DNA from: Streptomyces sp. NRRL WC-3605
GTDB taxonomy: Bacteria; Actinomycetota; Actinomycetes; Streptomycetales; Streptomycetaceae
DNA length: 64,000 nt
Direction: 5' to 3'
Assembly (NCBI RefSeq): GCF_001509795.1
Contig: NZ_LLZN01000054.1
Coordinates: 1-64,000, forward strand
Made by a program: the position numbers and the translations under genes. The notes beneath the pieces were generated by a model. That model was given only the letters and a program-made list of their open reading frames with translations, was not told where the DNA came from and made no database searches. Below, piece by piece: positions 26,430-34,687 of the stretch. The number at the start of each line of letters is the position of its first letter. Within the stretch, counting starts at the first letter, position 1.

Positions 26430-27583
26430 CGCGTCCCCTTCGGCTTGCGCTGCTCCCAGCCCTCGGCCCACAGGTCGAACCGGGCCTGCTGCTGCGGGAA
26501 CTCGGCGGCCGCGTCGGCGTCGAACTCCACGCCGAGCCCCGGGGCGTCGGAGAGGTGGAAGTAGCCGTCGACGACCTGCGGCGCGCCCTTGACCACCTTC
26601 TTGATCTCCGCGTCGGCGAAGTCGTTGAAGTGCTCCAGGATCTTGAAGTTCGGGGAGGTGAACCCGACCTGGAGGGAGGCGGCGGTGAGCACGGAACCGC
26701 CGACGTTGTGCGGGGCGACGAGCGTGTAGTGGGTCTCGGCGGTCGCCGCGAGCTTGCGGGTCTCCCAGATGCCGCCGATGTGGCCGACGTCGGGCTGGAT
26801 GATGTCGGCGGCCTGGCTCTCGAACAGCTCCCGGAACTCGATCCGGTCGTGGATGCGCTCGCCGGTGGCGACCGGGATGTCGACCTTGGCGGCGACCTTC
26901 TCCAGCGCCTTCAGGTTCTCCGGCGGGCAGGGCTCCTCCAGCCAGGCGGGCTTGAACGGCGCCAGCTCGTGCGCCAGACGGACGGCGGTGGCGGGGGAGA
27001 AGCGGCCGTGCATCTCCAGCATCAGCTCGGCGTCGGGGCCGATGGCGTCCCGTACGGCCTCGATGAGGGAGACGGCGTAGAGGCTCTGCTCGTGGTCGAG
27101 CTCGAAGTGCCCGGTGCCGAAGGGGTCGATCTTCAGCGCCTTGTACCCGCGCTCCATCACCGCGCGGGCGGCCTTGTGGTACGCCTCGGGCGTGCGCTCG
27201 GTCGTGTACCAGCCGTTCGCGTACGCCTTCACCCTGTCGGTGACCTTGCCGCCGAGGAGCTGCCACACCGGCACCCCGAGCGCCTTGCCCTTGATGTCCC
27301 AGCAGGCCATCTCGATCACCGCGATGCCGGACATCACGATCTCGCCCGCGCGGCCGTAGTCGCCGTACTTCATACGGCGCACGAGGTCCTCGACGGCGAA
27401 CGGGTCGGAGCCGAGGATGTGGTTGGCCTCGGCCTCCCGCAGATAGCCGATCAGCGCGTCGGTGTGGCCCAGCATCCGGGTCTCGCCGACTCCGGTCAGC
27501 CCTTCGTCGGTGTGCACCTGGACGTAGGTCAGATTGCGCCACGGCGTCCCGACCACATGTGTGCTGATTCCGGTGATACGCAC
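26426..27583 (-). CDS. Enolase-superfamily sugar-acid dehydratase (mandelate racemase/galactonate dehydratase type)
   Basis: 385 residues from the GTG at 27583 (AAGGGG eight bases upstream). The capping domain MKYGDYGRAGEIVMSGIAVIEMACWD is followed by the barrel: Lys in YKALKIDPFG, first metal-site strand LMLEMHGRF (Glu with the His typical of galactonate/mannonate dehydratases), WLEEPCPPEN, TGERIHD, and QPDVGHIGG and APHNVGG on later strands. It probably dehydrates an aldonate to a 2-keto-3-deoxy acid. Promoter TTGACA and TACTGT lie upstream, with an IclR-like box at the start site. Dehydrogenase follows by GTGA overlap. D-galactonate is the closest named substrate but arabinonate-type acids cannot be excluded. 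Confidence 0.88.
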   Translation of the reverse strand: MRITGISTHVVGTPWRNLTYVQVHTDEGLTGVGETRMLGHTDALIGYLREAEANHILGSDPFAVEDLVRRMKYGDYGRAGEIVMSGIAVIEMACWDIKGKALGVPVWQLLGGKVTDRVKAYANGWYTTERTPEAYHKAARAVMERGYKALKIDPFGTGHFELDHEQSLYAVSLIEAVRDAIGPDAELMLEMHGRFSPATAVRLAHELAPFKPAWLEEPCPPENLKALEKVAAKVDIPVATGERIHDRIEFRELFESQAADIIQPDVGHIGGIWETRKLAATAETHYTLVAPHNVGGSVLTAASLQVGFTSPNFKILEHFNDFADAEIKKVVKGAPQVVDGYFHLSDAPGLGVEFDADAAAEFPQQQARFDLWAEGWEQRKPKGTR

Positions 27584-27635
27584 GGCAGTTGCCCCTTGCT
27601 GCGTCGTCGGCCCATTCGGTTGTGCACCCGGCGAT

Positions 27636-27663
27636 GTTCGATATTTCGTCACACGTTCGAAAT
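27636..27663 (-). promoter_or_regulatory. Putative IclR-type operator (box 2) of the dehydratase operon
   Basis: GTTCGATATTTCGTCA (27636-27651) shares its first 12 bases with the box before the IclR gene. It overlaps an inverted repeat, ATTTCG (27643-27648) and CGAAAT (27658-27663). The position is just downstream of the -10 box, as for a repressor. Confidence 0.55.
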
Positions 27664-27672
27664 GCTGACGTG

Positions 27673-27702
27673 ACAGTAGGGAGGGGGCGACGGGGGTGTC
27701 AA
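27673..27702 (-). promoter_or_regulatory. Promoter of the dehydratase operon
   Basis: On the minus strand TTGACA (27702-27697) and TACTGT (27678-27673) are separated by 18 bases, close to the consensus for the main vegetative sigma factor. The expected start of transcription near 27665 lies inside the IclR-like inverted repeat. Confidence 0.6.
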
Positions 27703-27896
27703 TGGGTCGCGCGCATAACGGTTTCGACACCACTCGCGGTCCCTGATCCGGCCGCTTCGTCGCGGAGCGTGCGGGGCGTGTCTGGCGTGTCGTGCCATAT
27801 CCGCCAACTGGTCATGCCTCTGCGCATTGTTGTCCACAAAACTTTCACAGCGGTGACTAGGAACGGTAGGCGTCCGGAACCTAGTCTTCCCGCGTC

Positions 27897-28883
27897 ATGG
27901 ACTACTGCCACCCGTGCCGACGGCACCTGAACGGCGCACTCGCCTGTCCGGGGTGCGGCGCCACGACCGAACAGCCGCATGTGTACGCGGACGCCATGGC
28001 CGGCGCCGGGTACCCCCCGCCGGCCGGGCGGTCCCCGGGCGCGCCCGCGGCGTACGCGGGGCAGTACACCGGCGCGGAACCGGACGCCGCCGGGGACGCG
28101 CATCCCCTTGAGGACGCGCACGCCCCCGCGGACGACGGCGGGCCGGCCGAGGAGGCACCGACGGGCGGCCGGGCCGCGCGGCGGGCGGCGCAGCGCCGCG
28201 GCCGGGGCCGCCGGCGCGGCGGCGACGAGCGGGACGTCCACACCGTCCCCGAGGACGAGCAGGACGGCTACGACGACTCCGCGGAGTACGACGACCCGGA
28301 GGCGTACGACGACGAGGACGGCGACGCGGACGAGGCCGGGGCCGGTACGAGCCGCCGGGACCGCAAGGCCGCCGCACACCGCCGCAGACGGCGCCGGACC
28401 CTGCTCGTCGCCGCGGGCTTCGTCCTGGCCGCCGGCGGTCTGAGCCTCGCCGAACTCGGCATGGACGCCCCGGGCGACAACCCCCCGGCGGCCGCCGCCG
28501 GCGACTCCTCGGCGGAGGGTGCCGCCGAGGACGAGGTGCGGGCGTCGCCCGGCGCCACCGGCGCCGCCGCCCGCGCCGGGGCGGACACGGCCTCGGGGAA
28601 CCCGTCCGCCTCCCCCTCGGCCTCCGCGTCCGGCAAGGACGAGGACAAGGGCAAGGACGACGAGGACGGGAAGAAGGGCGAGGACGCGGACGGGGACGGA
28701 ACCCCGGACCCGGAGTCGCAGTCGGCGGGTACCGGCGCGGACACGCCGCCCCCGGCCCCCGACCCCACGCCGACGTCGGGCGGCGGGGGCGACCCCACGC
28801 CGACGCAGGACCCGGCCACCTCGGAGCCGACGCCCGACCCCAAGCCGACGGAGTGCAAGCGCTTCCTGTGGTGGTGCACGTAG
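27897..28883 (+). CDS. SCO2400-type zinc-ribbon single-pass membrane protein
   Basis: 328 residues. The N-terminus MDYCHPCRRHLNGALACPGCGA has a four-Cys zinc ribbon (C4, C7, C17, C20). A Pro/Gly/Asp-rich, partly basic linker (RAARRAAQRRGRGRRRG then acidic Asp/Glu runs) leads to one membrane segment (about residues 166-183, TLLVAAGFVLAAGGLSLAEL). The outer part is Ser/Thr/Pro/Asp low-complexity with TPTSGGGGDPTPTQ-like repeats and ends ECKRFLWWCT with two Cys. I associate this start with the SCO2400 family of streptomycetes. Function unknown; a cytoplasmic metal- or nucleic-acid-binding head with a wall-spanning tail is a reasonable picture. Confidence 0.75.
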   Translation: MDYCHPCRRHLNGALACPGCGATTEQPHVYADAMAGAGYPPPAGRSPGAPAAYAGQYTGAEPDAAGDAHPLEDAHAPADDGGPAEEAPTGGRAARRAAQRRGRGRRRGGDERDVHTVPEDEQDGYDDSAEYDDPEAYDDEDGDADEAGAGTSRRDRKAAAHRRRRRRTLLVAAGFVLAAGGLSLAELGMDAPGDNPPAAAAGDSSAEGAAEDEVRASPGATGAAARAGADTASGNPSASPSASASGKDEDKGKDDEDGKKGEDADGDGTPDPESQSAGTGADTPPPAPDPTPTSGGGGDPTPTQDPATSEPTPDPKPTECKRFLWWCT

Positions 28884-28922
28884 GGAGTGGCCTCCCTCCG
28901 TGCGTGTCCCGCGCGGCGGGCG

Positions 28923-29360
28923 TCAGTCCGCCAGCATCCGGCGCAGAAGATCGCGCAGCGCCAGCCGCTCGTCCTCCGACAGGCCCGCCAGCGGCTCCCG
29001 GGCGAAGCGCAGGGACTCCCGCAGGCTCCGGGCCACCTGACGGCCCTCCCCGGTCGCGGCGGCCAGCTTCACCCGCCGGTCCGCCGGGTCCGGCCGCCGC
29101 TCCACCAGGCCCCGTGATTCCAGCCGGTCCACGATGCCGGTCACGTTCGAGGGCTCGCAGCGCAGCCGCTGCGCCAGCTTGCGCATCGGCAGCGGCTCCA
29201 GCGAGAGCAGGCTCAGCAGCCGTGCCTGGGCGCCGGTGAGCGCGTGCTCCGCGGCCGCCTCCTCGTACTCCGCGTGATAGCGGGCCACGACCGCTCCGAT
29301 GAGATCGACGACCTCGAAGGTCAGCTCGTCCGGACGGTTCGTCTTGGGTGGGGTGGTCAC
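28923..29360 (-). CDS. MarR family transcriptional regulator
   Basis: 145 residues from the GTG at 29360. Winged HTH of the MarR type: PMRKLAQRLRCEPSNVTGIVDRLESRGLVERRPDPADRRVKLAA, including the conserved D-x-R-x-x-x-V wing. The helices at each end form the dimer interface. It is divergent from the oxidoreductase-like gene, and two perfect dyads (29389-29403, 29415-29427) in the 90-base gap are its likely operators, controlling both genes. MarR proteins of this kind respond to phenolics, quinones or oxidants, and an oxidoreductase neighbour fits that. Confidence 0.92.
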   Translation of the reverse strand: MTTPPKTNRPDELTFEVVDLIGAVVARYHAEYEEAAAEHALTGAQARLLSLLSLEPLPMRKLAQRLRCEPSNVTGIVDRLESRGLVERRPDPADRRVKLAAATGEGRQVARSLRESLRFAREPLAGLSEDERLALRDLLRRMLAD

Positions 29361-29381
29361 TCGTCCAGGGTAACGGGTTAC

Positions 29382-29427
29382 TTGACATCCTGAAATATTC
29401 AGGCGCATGGTTGTTTCAGGTACTGAA
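29382..29427 (+). promoter_or_regulatory. MarR operators and promoter of the oxidoreductase gene
   Basis: CCTGAAATATTCAGG (29389-29403) and TTCAG-GTA-CTGAA (29415-29427) are perfect inverted repeats sharing the TTCAG/CTGAA arm. A TTGACA at 29382-29387 is a good -35 box, with the first repeat in the spacer before a weak -10 near 29405-29411. Confidence 0.75.
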
Positions 29428-29450
29428 GTATTTTGATGGAAGGGCACCCC

Positions 29451-30449
<999 letters not shown>

Positions 30450-30468
30450 CGGTGGTCCCGGAACGCGA

Positions 30469-30504
30469 CGAGGCCGCACCCCCGTGCGTGGGGGCGCGGC
30501 CTCG
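30469..30504. terminator. Terminator hairpin after the oxidoreductase gene
   Basis: CGAGGCCGCACCCCC (30469-30483) pairs with GGGGGCGCGGCCTCG (30490-30504, one mismatch) between two convergent genes; it should act in both directions. Confidence 0.65.
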
Positions 30505-30547
30505 CGTGGTCCCCGGCCGGACGGTCCTCGGCCCGGTGGCCGGCGGG

Positions 30548-31699
30548 TCAGACGGCCAGCGCCGCGGTGTGCACCGCCCGCACCAGCCGCACGTTCTCCG
30601 GGGCCGCCCCGCCCGGGAAGGCGAAGCGGCGCCGCGTGTAGCCGTACGCGAGACCGCTGCGCGGGTCGGCGAACGCCTGGGAGCCGCTCGCGCCGGCGTG
30701 CCCGAAGGAGCCGGCGCCCAGGAACGGGTACCACGGGTCCGAGACCGCCTGGAAGCCGAGCCCGAACGACTTGTACGTCCGGGACACCAGGTCCTGGCCG
30801 GTGGAGTGGATCTGGCCGACCTCGGCGACCGTGTCCGGCTTCAGCAGCGGCGGGCGCCCGCCCAGCCCGCTCACGGCGGCCGCGTACATGCCCGCCAGAC
30901 CCCGCGCGGAGGCGACGCCGCCCGCCGAGGCGGGCCCGTTCGCCCGCACCGCACGGGAGTTGGGGTAGTCCGCCAGCTCACCCGGCATCGGCACATGCGT
31001 GTTGAACGCGATCGAGGCCAGCGTGTGCGGGCCCGTGGGTACGGCGTCCAGCTCCGCCTGCTGCTCCGGCGTCGGTTCCATCGGCTGCACCGGCCGGTAG
31101 CGGGACTCCAGGGCCTCGGGCAGCCCGAGGAAGAAGCCCAGGTCGTGCGGGGCGCGGACGCGCTCCTCGTAGATTTCCTGGAGGGTGCGGCCGGTGGCGC
31201 GCCGCACGACCTCGCCGGTCAGCGCGGCGATGCTGAGCGCGTGGTAGCCGAACGCCGTGCCCGGCCGCCACAACGGCCGCTGCCCGGCGAGGCGTTCCGC
31301 GATCGTCCGGTCGTCGGCCAGCTCGTCCGCCGTGAACCCGGCGTCGAGGCCCACGACCCCGGCGCGGTGCGCGATCAGCTCCCGCAGGGTGATCCGGGCC
31401 TTGCCCTCGGCGGCGAACTCCGGCCAGTAGGACGCCACCGCGCGGTCGAGGTCCAGCACGCCGTCCTGGACGAGCAGCGCCACCACGAGATGGGCCGCCC
31501 CCTTGGAGGACGAGAACACCCCGTAGAGGGAGTCGGCCCCGGCACCGGGGCCCGCCCACAGGTCGACGACCCGTCTGCCGTGCACGTACGCGGCGACCTG
31601 GCCCTCGTAGTCCGGCCGTTCCGCGGCCACGAACGCCGCGAACTCCTCCCGTACCGCCTCGAAGCCGTCCGCGACCGTGCCGTGGATCTCCGGTGTCAT
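30548..31699 (-). CDS. Serine hydrolase, beta-lactamase/esterase fold (class C type)
   Basis: 383 residues. The serine beta-lactamase/penicillin-binding fold motifs are present: SxxK as S63-SSK in GVFSSSKGAAH, a YxN-like element in FGYHALSIAALTGEV, and the third motif replaced by FGHAGASG. These are typical of EstB-type esterases and D-aminopeptidase-like hydrolases rather than true antibiotic resistance. No signal peptide, so cytoplasmic. Start has GAGGAGAG upstream. It is convergent to the oxidoreductase-like gene and divergent from the EI24 gene. Substrate unknown. Confidence 0.88.
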   Translation of the reverse strand: MTPEIHGTVADGFEAVREEFAAFVAAERPDYEGQVAAYVHGRRVVDLWAGPGAGADSLYGVFSSSKGAAHLVVALLVQDGVLDLDRAVASYWPEFAAEGKARITLRELIAHRAGVVGLDAGFTADELADDRTIAERLAGQRPLWRPGTAFGYHALSIAALTGEVVRRATGRTLQEIYEERVRAPHDLGFFLGLPEALESRYRPVQPMEPTPEQQAELDAVPTGPHTLASIAFNTHVPMPGELADYPNSRAVRANGPASAGGVASARGLAGMYAAAVSGLGGRPPLLKPDTVAEVGQIHSTGQDLVSRTYKSFGLGFQAVSDPWYPFLGAGSFGHAGASGSQAFADPRSGLAYGYTRRRFAFPGGAAPENVRLVRAVHTAALAV

Positions 31700-31854
31700 C
31701 CGCTCTCCTCATCCTGGCCCGTGATGTCCGCCGTGATCACAACACCCGCTCCGTCCCGGCCCATTCCCCCCCGGTGGGGCCCGCCCGGCCGCCGTGACCG
31801 GGCATCGAAGCGGCCGTGACGGCGGCGTGACACACCCCGTCTACAGTGATCCGC

Positions 31855-32649
31855 ATGCGCGATCTCGGTGCCGGTTTCAGGTTTCTCCTCCAGGGCCAGC
31901 GATGGGTGGCCCGCCATGGCAGGCAGTACGGCTTCGGGCTGATCCCGGGCCTGATCACCCTGGTGCTGTACGCGGCCACGCTCGTGGCCCTCGCGCTGTG
32001 GGGCCAGGACCTCGTGAGCTGGTCGACCCCGTTCGCCGACGGCTGGGCGAGCCCCTGGCGGGGCCTGTTCCGCGGGCTGCTCACCGCCGTCCTGTTCGCC
32101 CTGGCCCTGCTGCTGTCCGTGGTCACCTTCACCGCCGTCACCCTGCTGATCGGCCAGCCCTTCTACGAGAGCCTCTCGGAGCGGGTCGACCGGGACGTCT
32201 CGCCCGACGGCACCGCGCCCGAGTCCGGACTGCCGCTCTGGCGCGAGCTGTGGATCTCGGGCCGCGACAGCCTGCGGATCGTGGTGCGCGCCGCCGTCTG
32301 GGGCGTGCTGCTGTTCGCGGCGGGATTCGTCCCGGTCGTCGGCCAGACGGCCGTCCCGGTGCTCGGTGTCGTCGTCACCGGCTTCTTCCTCACCGAGGAG
32401 CTGACCGCGGTCGCCCTCCAGCGCCGCCGCGTCGAGCTGCGCGACCGCCTGACGCTCCTGCGCTCGCGCAAGATGCTCGTCTGGGGCTTCGGCACCCCGC
32501 TCGCCGCCGCCTTCCTGGTGCCGTTCGTCGCGGTGTTCCTGATGCCCGGCGCGGTCGCGGGCGCCACGCTGATGGCCCGGGAGCTGTCGGGGGAGGAGAC
32601 GCGGGAGGACGAGCCGGCCGAGCCCGAGGGCGAGAAGGTCACCTGGTGA
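31855..32649 (+). CDS. EI24 domain integral membrane protein (CysZ-like)
   Basis: About 264 residues from the ATG at 31855; a GTG at 31846 is the alternative. EI24/CysZ features: RHGRQYGFGLIPGLITLVLYAATL (first membrane segment), LLTAVLFALALLLSVVTFTAVTLLIGQPFYESLSERVD (second, with the conserved G-x-P-F-Y-E motif), then two further segments. The family includes the sulfate permease CysZ; no cys genes are nearby, so transport of sulfate is only possible. There is no clear ribosome-binding site and a leaderless transcript is possible. The gene overlaps the convergent pyroglutamyl-peptidase-like gene by 11 bases. Confidence 0.82.
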   Translation: MRDLGAGFRFLLQGQRWVARHGRQYGFGLIPGLITLVLYAATLVALALWGQDLVSWSTPFADGWASPWRGLFRGLLTAVLFALALLLSVVTFTAVTLLIGQPFYESLSERVDRDVSPDGTAPESGLPLWRELWISGRDSLRIVVRAAVWGVLLFAAGFVPVVGQTAVPVLGVVVTGFFLTEELTAVALQRRRVELRDRLTLLRSRKMLVWGFGTPLAAAFLVPFVAVFLMPGAVAGATLMARELSGEETREDEPAEPEGEKVTW

Positions 32650-33895
32650 CCGGACTGCCGGCCGCCACCGTCAGGATCGTGCGCACCTGGGCGATGATGT
32701 CCAGCCGGTTGCGGACGAACTCCGGGTCCGTCACCGCCCCCGACACCGGATCGGTGTTGCCCGCCCCGAACTGCAGCACCGGCGTGTGCACATGCCCGCC
32801 CGGCAGCACGTCGTGCAGCCCCAGCCGGTCGCGCAGCAGCGTCGCCCGGTAGGCGATCTCGTTGGAGAGGTAGTCCCCGCCGCCCCCGGCCCGGGCGCTG
32901 GACCCGGGCGTCGGCCCGTCCGGCCGGACGACGGCCTCGGTGCCTCCCGCCGGGATCTCGGTCACGCTCGTGTTGTCGTACACGGGGAACCGGCCGGTGG
33001 GGGCGGCGACGATCGCCGCGTGCGGCAGGGTGGTCGTCGTCCACTGCGGCTGCGAGCCGGGGTCGGCGACCGGGACCGGTCCGGTGCTGGAGGCGTTCTC
33101 GTTGTCCGGGAACCCGCCCCGCCAGGCCCCGTTGGTCCTCTCCACGTCGAACCGCCCCACCCGTCCCTGGCTCACGGTCGTGAAGAGGTCGGCCCGCCCC
33201 AGGTACGGCCGCAGCGCCCGCTCCACCGTCCCTTCCGCGAAGTCCCGCCAGCGCACCGGGAACACGGCGGTCTCCACCCGCGCCGGACCGGCCGCCGTCT
33301 CCACGACCGTGCCGTCCAGCGCCAGCGCGGCCGCCCCCGAGGGGTTGGAGATACGGATGTCGCGGTCGAGGGTGAACGGGTCGAAGCCGGTGACCAGGAT
33401 GCGCCGGACGCCCTTCTCGCGCGGCGGCCGGAGGTCGTCCTGCCCGCGCGAGGACCGCTCCAGCGCGTCCAGCAGCGCGGCCCGCCGTCCCTCGCCGAGG
33501 GCGAAGCCCGGCTCCCAGGTCCGCAGTTCCCGTGTCATCGTCAACCGGGCCCAGTACAGCGGCCGGTCGTCGTCCCGGCTCAGGTCGCCGCCCGCCGGTC
33601 CCCGCCCCTGCGCCCGGTCGACGGCCCGCCGCCACAGCGCCGTCCCGTGGCGCTCGACGGCCCGGCGGGCCGCCGCGTAGCCGTGCGCGCCGTCCAGGGC
33701 GCGAGCGAAGGCGGTGGTGGCGGTGCCGAACCCGGAGCGGCGCAGGATCTCCTGGGGGACCGGCTGGGAGAGCCGCTGCTCCTCGACGGTGGGCGCGGCG
33801 GCCGTTTCGGCGGCGGCGGTGCCGGTGGCGGGCGCGGCGAGGCCGGTCAGCAGGGCCAGGGCGAGCACTCCGGTCCGAACACGGGGGGATATCAC
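32639..33895 (-). CDS. Secreted pyroglutamyl-peptidase I-like protein with Ser in place of the catalytic Cys
   Basis: 418 residues. A Sec signal peptide (MISPRVRTGVLALALLTGLAAPATG, cleavage near AAA) and about 130 residues of extra N-terminal helical sequence precede a C15-type domain: ILVTGFDPF (about 166-174), the Glu region TVSQGRVGRFDVERT (E252), and GGHVHTPVLQ with the His (368 or 370). In the nucleophile motif, normally AG-x-Y-[LIV]-C-N, this protein has GGDYLSNEIAY, so residue 344 is Ser. Secreted, larger and Ser-substituted versions are not the classical enzyme; activity is doubtful. It overlaps the convergent EI24 gene. Confidence 0.8.
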   Translation of the reverse strand: MISPRVRTGVLALALLTGLAAPATGTAAAETAAAPTVEEQRLSQPVPQEILRRSGFGTATTAFARALDGAHGYAAARRAVERHGTALWRRAVDRAQGRGPAGGDLSRDDDRPLYWARLTMTRELRTWEPGFALGEGRRAALLDALERSSRGQDDLRPPREKGVRRILVTGFDPFTLDRDIRISNPSGAAALALDGTVVETAAGPARVETAVFPVRWRDFAEGTVERALRPYLGRADLFTTVSQGRVGRFDVERTNGAWRGGFPDNENASSTGPVPVADPGSQPQWTTTTLPHAAIVAAPTGRFPVYDNTSVTEIPAGGTEAVVRPDGPTPGSSARAGGGGDYLSNEIAYRATLLRDRLGLHDVLPGGHVHTPVLQFGAGNTDPVSGAVTDPEFVRNRLDIIAQVRTILTVAAGSPVTR

Positions 33896-34003
33896 GGCAG
33901 TTCGGGTCCTTCCGTCACGGTGGGGGTCGTGCGGGACGCCGGAAGTATCGCGTGACGGGAGAGGTCCACGCCATGGTGCGTGCGGCCCGTCCGTCCACCG
34001 CCG

Positions 34004-34567
34004 TCAGTCCGGCCGCTCGCCCAGCAGCCGCAGGAAGTCCCGGAACGCGCCCGGCATGTCCACCGACGCGGGGTCCAGCAGCCACTGGTACTGCAGCCCG
34101 TCCATGACGGCGACCAGCAGCGGGGCGGTGCGCTCGGGCGTCAGACCGTTCGGCAGCCGGTCGCCGTACTCGGAGCGCAGCATCTCCGCCATGCTCGCCC
34201 GCACCCGGGTGTACCGCTCGGAGAAGAACGCCCGCGCCGGGTGGTCGTCCGTCACGCTCTCGCCGAGCAGCGCCGAGAAGGTCTGGACGATTCCGGGCCG
34301 CATCGCGTTGTACTCGACCAGCGCGGCGAGCAGATCGACCCGCCACCGGCTGTCCGGCACGGCGTCCCACCGGTCCCGCTCCTGGAGCACGGCGACGAGC
34401 AGCGCGTCCTTGGTCGGGAAGTGGTGCATCAGGCCCTGCTGGGTGAGCCCCACCCGTTCGGCGACCGCGGCCAGGCTCGCGCCCCGGTAGCCGCGCTCGG
34501 CGATCACCTCCAGCGCCGCCCGGACGATCTCGGCGCGGCGCTCCTCGCCCCTGACCCTCGCGTTCAT
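34004..34567 (-). CDS. TetR family transcriptional regulator (next to GH3)
   Basis: 187 residues. N-terminal TetR HTH: VRAALEVIAERGYRGASLAAVAERVGLTQQGLMHHFPTKDALL, as in GlcR-like and BetI-like regulators. The C-terminal helical effector domain ends GAFRDFLRLLGE. It is divergent from the GH3 glycosidase with 120 bases between the starts, where an imperfect dyad (34624-34637) is the obvious operator. The effector is probably a plant- or cell-wall-derived sugar, inferred only from the neighbour. Confidence 0.88.
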   Translation of the reverse strand: MNARVRGEERRAEIVRAALEVIAERGYRGASLAAVAERVGLTQQGLMHHFPTKDALLVAVLQERDRWDAVPDSRWRVDLLAALVEYNAMRPGIVQTFSALLGESVTDDHPARAFFSERYTRVRASMAEMLRSEYGDRLPNGLTPERTAPLLVAVMDGLQYQWLLDPASVDMPGAFRDFLRLLGERPD

Positions 34568-34623
34568 GGCGTCACCGTACGGGATGCGCCCACCCCTTAT
34601 GTAACACGCGGATAACGAAACCT

Positions 34624-34637
34624 ACCAGTCGACAGGT
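34624..34637. promoter_or_regulatory. Putative TetR operator between TetR and GH3 genes
   Basis: ACCAGTCGACAGGT matches its reverse complement at 12 of 14 positions (central GTCGAC). It lies 50 bases upstream of the GH3 start and 57 upstream of the TetR start. Confidence 0.5.
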
Positions 34638-34687
34638 GACCGATGCAGGATGGTGCCACAGCCCGGACTCGACGAGGAGGCACCGCG

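Larger units (their letters stand above)
27584..27896. other. Divergent intergenic region, dehydratase operon / SCO2400-type gene
   Basis: The left part holds the dehydratase promoter and the IclR-like box (listed separately), and the 13-mer CGCGCGCATAACG (27708-27720) that also occurs inverted near 24340. The right 170 bases upstream of the SCO2400-type gene contain an AT-richer stretch (CACAAAACTTTCACAG) but I see no clear promoter boxes, hairpin or small gene. Confidence 0.5.

Noticed and set aside
31816..31854. Promoter boxes for the EI24 gene (GTGACG and TACAGT)
   Set aside because: Spacing is 20 bases and the -35 element is poor; a leaderless start remains possible but is not supported enough to list.
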